A stretch of 64,000 nucleotides of DNA from Strobilurus pachycystidiatus (taxonomy: Eukaryota > Basidiomycota > Agaricomycetes > Agaricales > Physalacriaceae), in the NCBI GenBank assembly GCA_019915135.1, contig JAHLMK010000006.1, positions 2,046,001 to 2,110,000 of the forward strand, given 5' to 3'. This document shows, piece after piece, positions 55,314 through 64,000 of the stretch. The notes beneath the pieces were generated by a model. The model ran no database searches. It was not told the DNA's origin and saw nothing but the letters and a program-made list of their open reading frames with translations. Every line of letters starts with the position of its first letter. The first letter of the stretch is position 1. The position numbers and the translations under genes were made by a program.

Positions 55314-56913
55314 TTAGTCTACAAGTTGAAGTATCTCTGCAAGTTTTGGTAGTAAAGCTAATCCCAGCATCCAACGATTGGCCTTCTTTGCCTGCATCTC
55401 CGCATATTCAGCCTTGCTATCACTCTTGACCTTTGCTTCTGTCCTGAAACTATTATCGACCCAACGGGCTATTCCACCTGGCAAGAACTGGGTAATGGAC
55501 ATGCGTACTTCATCGCTGGCAACAGGAACATTGGAATGAGTAATAGTGGCAGAGGGAATGGCCACAGTGCATCCATGCGGAAACTCAAGATAGACACCAA
55601 GCTCCCAAAGAATGATGAAGCCACCCTTCTTTGAGTTATGGTTGCCCAAGGCTGTGATAGCACACCAAAAGAAAGCAAGGTTCATCACATCCTTGTGCTT
55701 CCACGACCAGACATTTGAGCCAAGATTGAAGGCTACAGTTGGATAGATGGAGCGGGGTACAAGTGGGGCAATTCCAAGATAGTCAAACATAGCTTTGACG
55801 CGATTGCGAGCGTAGGCGTAGAGTCGCGGGGCCCAAATGCGCAGTCCACCTACAGAGTTCAATAAGAACTGGAACAGAATGAGTTCAATAACAAGGAAGA
55901 TCACCTGATTGGAAACCGAGTATGCGGCGAATATTCCTGTCCTCGAGAAGCTCCTCCATCAGTGGAGCAATCTTGCCATTATCGAGACGAGTTGCTCGGA
56001 GCTGGCCTTGACCGTATGCATAACCCACATTGACGGCAGGGAACGGGCCTCGTTTGTGTTGGGTTTGTTTTGGTTTGAACTGTGCGCGGCCTGCAACCTC
56101 GCGCATCTTGGTGAGAGCGCTGGACGTAGCCACACCATACGTTGGATCGTCGGGCTGACCGAAACGAACGGCGGCAATGACCCCCTGGCGGTCACAGATG
56201 GCAGTGGGGTTACTGAAGGTGACACAGGTTATTGGGCTTCAATTTGAAATGACCGAACTACCCACCCGCCGTTGGGCCCATTACACCAGATTGGCTGAAG
56301 CCCAAGAGCATCAAGGTCTTCTGGAGTATACTGGACCGTCCGGTCCTTGTACTTTGAGGAGAACGCGGTATATGCGCCTTTCTTCGCGCGTAAGTCGGCG
56401 AGGTCAACGTCCACCATCACGGGCTCGTCCATGAGGCCGGCTACCTCTTGAATGGCGTGCGAGTCGGCGTCAGCCGTCCAGAACTGGCGGTCCTGGGCAG
56501 CAAGCTTGCGACGCTTGCGGCTCAGACCTTTCGTGCCGCCTTTTGCATCGCGTTCCTCGCGTTCGGCGTCGTCGTGGGGGTCTGGGGCGTTGGGGTTTGG
56601 AAGGGGCAATGGATCGTCCGACTCGGGGATGATGTCGATGTCATCGAGGTTGGTAGGTGGTGGGACGCCGTTGTCAAGAGGGTAGGGGAGACGAACGTCG
56701 TGCCCCGGAAGGTGGTCGACGTCAACGCGGTTCTCGAGCTCGACCGCGGCTTGGAGGAGGGGTGAGAGATCGACGTCCACCTGCACGGCCTCGACGATGC
56801 GGTCGGACGCGTAGTACTTGCCCGGGTCGTTGTAGATACGGCCACTGCGTGTCTAATAGAAGTCAGCGACAGTCTAAAGGGCAACTTTAAGCACATACTT
56901 TTAGCAGGTGCAT
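55314..56913 (-). CDS. TET/JBP-like 2-oxoglutarate-Fe(II) dioxygenase (481 aa)
   Basis: Four exons (56913-56899, 56852-56266, 56212-55905, 55849-55314) join to 481 residues. The N-terminal 200 are acidic and carry KGLSRKRRKLAAQDR, a probable nuclear signal. The C-terminal half fits the fungal TET/JBP-type double-stranded beta-helix: GGLRIWAPRLYAYAR, then FNLGSNVWSWKHKDVMN with HxD iron ligands (His about 355, Asp about 357), GGFIILWELGVYLEFPHGCT, PSATITHSN with the distal His (about 408), and EVRMSITQF with the Arg (about 419) for 2-oxoglutarate. All three iron ligands are present, so activity is plausible. TET/JBP enzymes oxidise 5-methylcytosine or thymine in DNA. The 5-codon first exon makes the start tentative. 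Confidence 0.75.
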
Positions 56914-58580
56914 GACGGTGAGCTCAAGGACGCAAATCTACGCTGGAGAAAGCGAAGAGAGAATTGGCAGACTGCAGTCCAAAAAGTTTATCAGTCAGCG
57001 CTGGTCAGCACCGCGCGGTCACCAGGAATGGCGCGTACGTACGGCCCGTGGGTCTGGTCAAGGGAGCCCATGTTGTCAGTGTTCGCAGTGCAGGTAGAAG
57101 AGAAAGCACCTTTGGGCTTGCACTGAGATACAGCGGTCCTGGTCGTAATCACACGGACCGCACTGTCGTCGCGCTTGTGAGGAGGAAAGTTGGGACTCGG
57201 AACGGGAACAAAATTCTCCGAATGAGTTCCTCACGCGCGTCTTCCAATTTGGAAGCGAACCGAGCCCTGCGTAGACTCAGAGGTAACATAGAGGCAAGTC
57301 CGCATGGTACTTGAGTACTTGAGTCTTACACCGTACCATCAGGTCGGCTATGTCGGCCCGCCGCAAAACTACTTGCAGTCACAGGGTGATAGGAACTTAC
57401 TCAGAACTACCCGCCTGTCTTGGCAGGAATTTGAAACGCGTCAAATGTCGGGGCGCGAAGCACTGGGAAGCACGGCGTCGTACGCTCTTAGTTTTCTGCG
57501 TGAAAGGCGTATCGTATCGATGCGCGCGGCGTAGGCGCCAGTCGTCTTCTTCGCCGTGTTCTTCGTCCGCAACATGACAAGGGAGACGACGCTGAGACGG
57601 AGGGCAACGGAGGGTGGACTGTTTCAGGACTCAGGAGAAGATTGCGGTCCGCTTCCGGTCCGCTCTGGGTCCATCTCGATTCTCGGCTCATCGGACAAAT
57701 GTAATCGCGTGATCGTGCCCTTGGCGTGGCAGGGCGTGGCGTGGCTGGGCGTGGCTTGGCGGACTATAGATAACGCCAACCCTCGTTCGCTCTGCTCTTT
57801 CGCCCCACCCCCCCGGAGCACTATACTGGCGGCTCTGAATTCGACTGGTGGTTTTCGCTCCGTATGGACGAACTCGCTGCTCCGTATGGACGGGACCATT
57901 AGTCTTTCTTTCGTCGCCACGCCCGACTACTCGCCAACCCTCCGTTCTCCTCTCTTGTCGCCGTTGGACTCGCTCCCTGCTTCGTCTAGGCGGGCGTTGG
58001 CAGGCTGGTGGTTTTCGCTCCGTATGGACGAACTCGCCGCTCCGTATGGACGGGACCACCAGTCATCTGTTATCGACGTCGGGCTCTGCATGGACTCACT
58101 CACTTCATGGGCTCGCTCGCTGCTACGTGTAAACCGGATCTACTGCTGTATAGACGTTGTATTATTTACTTATGTCAATTCATGTCCAGTCCTTTCATTT
58201 CCAGGTGATATCTTTGGAGAGCTCCTTTTGCAGCGTACTTGACAAACCGAGCCACCGTGCTGAAGCATCTACAGCAAGGATACGCTCCATGACACGACAG
58301 TTATATTACCGTATTCACCACGGAAACTTTGGCACTTGGCTTCGAAGCTAGGAGCAGAGCCGTATTTCAGCTCCAGGAAGTCTATCTAGTGGGGCAGACT
58401 TCTTACGGACGTATGTAGCATCTTGTCGTAGCTACGCTGCGTCCGTGTAATTACTATTAATGGTCGATTCTATCATTGATATATCACACTTGGCACGGAC
58501 CGTCTTGATCGTCGGACTGTGCAGAAAATGATGCGATCAAAGCTCCTTCATTCTACTCCGCCAAGCTTGCCACTCGCGCC
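56914..58580. other. Intergenic with local direct repeats, no clear gene
   Basis: About 1.7 kb. It holds the probable promoter of the dioxygenase gene, a run of GGCGTGGC words near 57724-57762 and a 54-bp direct repeat (next entry). Several open frames overlap the repeat, but none has recognisable protein features. Confidence 0.35.
57844..58065 (+). repeat. 54-bp direct repeat, 166-bp spacing
   Basis: The block starting CTGGTGGTTTTCGCTCCGTA at 57844 recurs at 58010 with one mismatch seen by eye. Each block itself contains CTCCGTATGGACG twice. Confidence 0.75.
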
Positions 58581-60028
58581 ATGGTGAGGTGCCTTGAATA
58601 CTCGATATCTGCAACGTACCGCCTCCGAGAAGGCACAGTATCTCTTGTCTCTTTTTCCGAAGAGGGATCCTGGCTTGCCCTCGCCTCGGATAGACGCATC
58701 TTCATCTTGGATCTGCATTCTCCTCAGGCGTCACCTGTGATCCTCGATGACTTTACCGGTGATTCAGATCCATCGGTGTTCAGTCTGCAAGGTCACTCTC
58801 CTGTAACTGCTCTGATATGGCTGGACGACCTCACCTGGGTGTGTGGCTTTTCTGATGGAGTCGTAGCAATGGTTCAAACGCTGGGGTATAACAAGGTTGG
58901 GGCTCGCTAGCGCCGTTTCGAGTCATCAATTCAACGCGATACTAAACGTTCCCAGAACTCAGTCAATGTGAGCTACAAGGTGTTGATGTCGTTAAACCAG
59001 GCTGTTGTTGGATTGGCGCTAAACGAAAGGAAGTGCCTTCTCGTCATCGCGCTAGTATCAGGCGTGCAGATATTGGAGGGCCATGGGCGCAATGGGAAAT
59101 GGACATGGGCTCAAAGCATGAACATATCCTTTGATCGCCCTTCCCCAGTTACGTCGGTGACTTGGTCCACGCAGAGTCGACCCGACGACACAATATACAT
59201 CGTGCGGGGCGACTTACCCATTTTGTGAGAGAGTTCCTGGATGCAACTATCACACGCACTTACTTCTTTCCAAAAGACAATGCACGTACACAAAGCGCGG
59301 CGCAGTTGCCTTGATCGAACACCCGCTGCCGCCTCAATGTTTCTGGTTAGTCTTCTGCGTTCTTCTCGGTCCAACTTTTCCCAATATCCTCAGGCTGTCA
59401 TCTGCCTCCAACAGAAATCTCTTCCTAATTGAAGGTCCCGCGGTTCATGGTCCGGGAAGGGCAGTCTTCACATACTCTTTGCCAGGGACAAAGGGCACCC
59501 ACTTCGAGTTGTCGGATCAAGAAGATATACATTGTGCTGGGAGAGCTCATTTCTGTCACAGTGATACTTGCGTAGTCATCGCATCGAGGAGTGGGGTCAA
59601 GTTATGGGATACTGCTCGGAGCGATTCTCTAATTCAACCTCTGAGACTGAGAGAGCAAAATGCGGTGCAAAGAGGTCCTATCGCGGTAAGCTCATTCGTT
59701 TAGTGCGAACATTGGTATGATCTCATAAGACTAACTCACAGTCCTTATCCTGCCGCCGCGGCGGTGATTGGATTCACCATCTGGCAACAACAAGTTCAGA
59801 TTCTGTCTTTTTGTGGGAAGCCAGACCTACAGAGACTGTGATACTCGACGAGGATAAGCATAGCGTTATACGCGCCGGTCAGTTCTCTCTGCACGCCTGC
59901 TTCATTAGCCTCAAACTACTTCAGCGTCTCTTACTACGGCCATCTCCATGACCGTCTTTGCATTGGGGTGCCTTCTGTTCTACGACGGTCCTGTCCATTG
60001 GTCTCGCGTCTTATCTAGACAGGTTTAG
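58581..60028 (+). CDS. WD40-repeat-like protein (394 aa)
   Basis: Six exons (58581-58895, 58956-59224, 59277-59345, 59394-59685, 59742-59877, 59925-60028) give 394 residues. ATG context is CGCCATGG. Repeat-like strands typical of a beta-propeller recur: VSFSEEGSWLALASDRRIFI, VTALIWLDDLTWVCGFSDG, TCVVIASRSGVKLWDTARSD and IHHLATTSSDSVFLWEARP. The WD pairs are degenerate (LWDT, LWEA). Near the C-terminus SLTTAISMTVFALGCLLFYD could be a membrane segment. Such proteins serve as interaction platforms; the partner is unknown. Similar propeller proteins are common and variable in agaricomycetes. Confidence 0.7.
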
Positions 60029-60588
60029 CTCTTTGAGTGATGGTACCAAGCGGAAACAAACCAGTCGTTGATGTGTCATATGATTGCCGGCAAGAATCCC
60101 GTACGCAGTTAGCATCACTACTTACAGCTACTTACATGGTATAGTGTATTCGTGATGATCGTGTACTTACGCAATTTTGCCACGCGAGATATGATCGACT
60201 TATAATTTATTCAACTTTTGCCATACCGGGCCGACGCTAATATGCATCTTTGACTTGCGGCGCACGCTGGGCGCCTCTCTCAACGCATTCCAGCTTGAGA
60301 ATCCTTGATAGTCAGGTCCCATGTATACGCATCTCACCTCTGATGTATTCAGCACTGCTGTTATTCGCCAGTTCCGGCGGCAACGTGTAGCGGTACGACC
60401 CTTATCGTACCGTTTCTTTGTTCTCATTGCCTAGATATATCGTCCCCAACAGTTCCTTTCATCAAATCTCTTCGCCATTGAATTCCGTGCAACGTAGCAG
60501 ACGACATTCCACACATTCGAGAGAGGTGGGTCGCAGGGCTCTCTAAGACAGACTCCCCCCCTTCTTAACCTACTTCAGGCCCTTTGCG
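60029..60588. other. Intergenic, nothing recognised
   Basis: No coding, RNA or repeat feature recognised between the WD40-like gene and the YLPGGG-repeat gene. Confidence 0.4.
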
Positions 60589-63500
60589 ATGACTCCAGAC
60601 GACGACTGTGACGATGAACACGTAGTGAGACCCAATGTCTACAGAGATGATGGTGTCGATGATAGCGATGGGGAAAGTCGTGAGTGTCGGCTCGTGCTTC
60701 AGTCGATCCTTCTTTCAACAACCGGACCCTCCCCTCCTTCCCTTCCAGTCTTCTCACAGGAAGAACGCGTCGAGTTAATATCGGAAATATCGTATGACAA
60801 CGACCATTATATCAGGCCGAGCTGTGAGTTGCATTCTGTGCTCATAGACTTGACGTTGCTGAAGGCAATTAGATCCGCCGCGGGAGTCTTCATTCGAGTA
60901 CCTGGCTGGTGGGGAAACCGAAATTCACGACTTTATGGCGACCCCCGTTGAGAACTATGGCCGAGAAGAATATTTACCCGGTGGCGGAATTGCCATTGAC
61001 GGGTATCACTTTGAAGATCCGATGGGAATGTGGGGCGACTCAGACCCTCTGTTCACACTGGACTCATGGGGAGACTACATGCCACAAGCAGGTATGTTTC
61101 TTACGCCGTTCTAGACGCCTTCCTACTGACCAGAAGCGGCCCAGACCATTCTCTCGAGCAACACGCGTCAAAGAGTGCAGGAGAAGGGGTCAACCTACCT
61201 GGCGGAGGTATCGACGTTGATGGAGAACACGGACAAGCGGCCGTCTTTGACGAGGACTGGCCGGGCCAGCTCTCTGGAGAAACACGGCTGCTCAATCCTG
61301 AAGCGACAGGGGAATATTTGCCCGGTGGCTTACAAGTCGACGAACACCACTCTATGGACGAGCTGGGCAACGGTTCTCATACCGTCATGGCCGCCATTTA
61401 TGGGCAACATCTGCCCGGTGGCGACCACGAACTCAACGACGACATCGCGACCGATACCCCGTTGCACGGCGCTTACGATGGCTCGTTGTCGAACCTGATC
61501 GCTGGCGAGCCTTTGGTGAGGAGTTCCATGCGCGAAGAATATCTTCCCGGTGGTGGCTATGCAGTCGACGAAGACGACTCTGTGGACGGGCTTGGCAACG
61601 GTTCAGGTTCACTCCCGAGCCCCATGTATGGGCAGCATCTGCCCAGTGGTGATCACGAACTCAATAATAACGACGACATTGCGGTAGGCTCTACCTCGAA
61701 CCCAATCACAGACGAGCTTTCGGTGCAGGGTTCCATGCGCGAAGAATATCTTCCCGGCGGTGGCTATGCAGTCGACGAAGACGACTCTATGGACGGGCTT
61801 GGCAACGGTTCAGGTTCACTCCCGAGCCCCATGTATGGGCAGCATCTGCCCAGTGGTGATCACGAACTCAATAATAACGACGACATTGCGGTAGGCTCTA
61901 CCTCGAACCCAATCACAGACGAGCTTTCGGTGCAGGGTTCTATGCGCGAAGAATATCTTCCCGGTGGTGGCTTTGCAGTCGACGAAGACGACTTCATGGA
62001 CGAGCTGGGCAACGGTTCAATCTCAGTCGCGAGCCCCATGCACGAGCAACATCCTTCCGGTGGTGACCACACACTCAACGACGACGTCGCGACCCTGTCT
62101 CGTGGAGGCTATGTAGTCGAAGAGGATGACTCTATGAACGACCTGGGCAACGGTTCTAGTTCATTTACGGGCCCCGTGTACGGGCAACATTTGCTCGATG
62201 GTGATCACGAACTCAACGACGACTTGACGACCGACGTCTCGTCAAACCACCAATCAGGCAGCGCTAGCAACACCGGTATTGGTGGTTCTACTGTCAGTCC
62301 TGACGGGGAGAGCCCGCCTGCCACTGGGGAGTCACACAATCCGCATCAGGGGGTGCGCTCAGCTCAAACCCTCAATGAAGGGATGCTTGAACGCCCAGAC
62401 GTGACATCGCACTCAACTGGATGTGGTCAGAAAGCGAATCCAGATATAGTTGGCGGTGAAGCAACTAGCGGCGCTCTCTTGACAGCTGGTACATCGGCAG
62501 TCAATCGCGAAGGTCTGCATTTTTTATGCATTGCGCGAATTTTGCTCACCTCTTCGCCAGGAGACGACTTCTCTACGTTTTTGCATCTCACCAGGTCGCA
62601 CACGGAACAAGGTTTGTCTATGTTCTGGTTGAAATGCCCCACGTTTTATATGTCATCACAGAAGACCATCCATCGACCTCGTCAATACCGAGCGTGATGC
62701 CGATGGACATAGACGCTACTCCCCCTGACATGGCCGTATATCACACTCCACAGAATGGGTATATGACGCCCGCACCTACTCCTACTCAGCCACGCCGAGT
62801 TCCGCCATCCCCTCATTTTACGCCGCACAGAGATAATCTATCTTCGGCCGAAGACACCCCCGCATATGGTTCACAGGCAAGAGAATTTATTACGCCAACT
62901 CGTCGTCCCGGTACCTTCAGTATGCCACCACCGTCTTCTCCGTTGCCTGGTCTTGCCCACCCAGGCACCTCGTCCATCTTCAGCTCCGTCACTGACAGAA
63001 ACTTGAAATCCAAACCGTTGGCCGCCAAACCTCAGAGGAGACGGTTGGCTGCTCCAGCATCCCGGTATCCTGGCGCAATGCTCCCCGCAATCTCTGAAAG
63101 TCATGACAAACAAGTCCCATCTACACCCCTCATTTCTACTCCCCTGGAACAGTCCAATTGCTCATCTTCTTCTCTCACTCCCACCGAGCAAACTCAACTA
63201 AATGCCGCCTCATCCTCCAGATGGCGGAACTTACCTGCAACCTGCAAAAGGTGGGGCGACGATTCTATGCCAGACAAGCCGAACCCGAGCGATTCAAACG
63301 CTCAGGCCTCTTTGACGTCTATTTGGCCACCCCCAGCCCTTCCACACTCGACTCCGATAACATCCCACCCTCCGCTACCGGCTCATCCACCACCACCACC
63401 ACCAGCTCGTCCTCAGCAACTGCCTCGTCAGACCGCGCCTCTGCCCCCAGCTCGTCAGACCGCGCCTCTGCCCCCAGCTCGTCCAACTGCGCCTCCGCCA

Positions 63501-63926
63501 CCACCTCGTCCAACTGCGCCTCCGCCACCAGCTCGTCCAATTGCACCCCTTCTAACAGCTCGTACTCCGCCACCAGCTCGTCCAAGTGCGCCACCTCTAG
63601 GAGCTCGTCCTCCGCCGCCAGCTCGTCCCACCGCACCTCAGCCACCAGCTCGTCAGACCGCGCCTTCACTACCACCCCCTCAGACCGCGCCTCCGCCACC
63701 AGCTCGTCCGATTGCACCCCCTCTAGCAGCTCGTCCTCCGCCACCAGCTCGTCCGAGTGCGCCTTCTCTAGCAGCTCGTCCTCCGCCGCCAGCTCGTCCC
63801 ACCGCACCTCAGCCACCAGCTCGTCAGACCGCACCATTAGCAGCTAGGCTCATGCATGAAGTGTGCCAATTGGCACACATACCTCATGCATCAAACGTGC
63901 CAATTGGCACACAGCTGCTGGGGTAG
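60589..63926 (+). CDS. YLPGGG-repeat protein with Pro-rich tail (1032 aa)
   Basis: Exons 60589-60679, 60749-60823, 60873-61091, 61115-62512, 62561-62611 and 62662-63926 join in frame to about 1032 residues; splice sites were chosen to keep the repeated frame. Residues 1-60 are acidic. From about 90 to 430 the motif EYLPGGG(Y/F)AVDEDDSMD is repeated, alternating with GQHLPSGDHELNNNDDI and LGNGS; two units of 69 residues (207 bp) are nearly identical (61524-61730, 61731-61937). The C-terminal 400 residues are Pro/Ser-rich with a PPPPARPTAP/QPPARQTAP array (about 63340-63838). No signal peptide, membrane segment or known domain. An intrinsically disordered protein of unknown function; the family is not recognised. 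Confidence 0.65.
61524..61945 (+). repeat. 207-bp coding tandem repeat
   Basis: TTCCATGCGCGAAGAATATC starts at 61524 and again at 61731, and a one-base variant at 61938. The units are 207 bp (69 codons) and nearly identical, pointing to recent unequal exchange within the gene. Confidence 0.85.
63340..63838 (+). repeat. Coding Pro-rich minisatellite
   Basis: Repeats of 'ccagctcgtc' words encode PPPPARPxAP. Because the unit is in register with three, the opposite strand and the +1 frame are also open (63319-63837 minus, 63158-63847 plus); these are by-products. Confidence 0.7.
63861..63915. repeat. Pair of perfect palindromes GTGCCAATTGGCAC
   Basis: GTGTGCCAATTGGCACAC (63861-63878) is an 18-bp perfect palindrome, and GTGCCAATTGGCAC recurs at 63897. 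CATGCA words flank each. They lie in the last codons of the YLPGGG gene. Confidence 0.7.
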
Positions 63927-64000
63927 CTTGCCAGGGCGGGCTGGAGAGCGGGCTGGGTAGGGGGCGGATGACTTGTCACTGGGTGGCGGGGCGGGTGGGT

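Noticed and set aside
63319..63837. 172-aa minus-strand and 229-aa +1-frame ORFs over the Pro-rich tail
   Set aside because: Low-complexity mirror images of the triplet-phased repeat; the plus-strand exon continues a spliced gene.
1..64000. CRISPR arrays, operons or Shine-Dalgarno signals
   Set aside because: The window is eukaryotic: spliced genes, TATA boxes and polymerase III tRNA genes. The only regular array is a satellite without spacers.

Overview
The window looks like nuclear DNA of an agaricomycete (mushroom-forming basidiomycete). The evidence is many 48-70 nt GT-AG introns, intron-bearing tRNA genes, and lineage-typical families: a DUF6535 membrane protein, a KDZ (Kyakuja-Dileera-Zisupton) DNA transposase, a TET/JBP-like dioxygenase and an F-box protein. 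The species cannot be named from the sequence. Gene models were assembled by eye from reading frames and splice signals, so small boundary errors are possible.

Layout. 1-22 kb is ordinary gene space: the 5' end of an ABCC-type ABC transporter running off the left edge (minus), an acidic Ser-rich protein, a DUF6535 protein, a tRNA-Thr, a small unknown protein, a secreted Cys-rich protein, an isochorismatase-family hydrolase, a complete second ABCC transporter (plus, a paralogue of the first in opposite orientation) and a second tRNA-Thr. 22-26.5 kb is repeat-rich and gene-poor, with two related TIR elements and a decayed copy of a dispersed repeat also found at 9.7 kb. 26.5-42 kb is a dense island built round an apparently intact 1302-aa KDZ transposase (36.4-40.8 kb). 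Beside it lie two proteins with RNase H1 N-terminal (viroplasmin)-like modules, a stand-alone protein resembling the zinc-binding N-terminus of the KDZ transposase, several unknown proteins, and a gene holding a perfect 144-bp exon-intron tandem duplication. 42-52.6 kb contains no intact gene: an LTR/gag fragment, about 700 bp of extremely AT-rich DNA, and about 8.7 kb of 148-bp satellite. The satellite core is organised into 592/740-bp higher-order repeats and a 2,664-bp super-repeat; an old flank carries a MITE with an 8-bp target duplication, and a LINE-like tail sits on the right edge. 52.9-64 kb returns to genes: an F-box protein, a TET/JBP-like 2OG-Fe(II) dioxygenase, a WD40-like protein and a 1032-aa protein with YLPGGG repeats and a Pro-rich tail.

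How it may work together. KDZ transposons and TET/JBP dioxygenases are known to be expanded and associated in agaricomycetes, probably linking transposition to modified cytosine. Here the two lie about 15 kb apart on either side of a structured satellite. The most unusual element is that satellite, whose near-nucleosomal monomer, nested periodicity and AT-rich neighbour make it a candidate centromeric or heterochromatic block; this is an inference.
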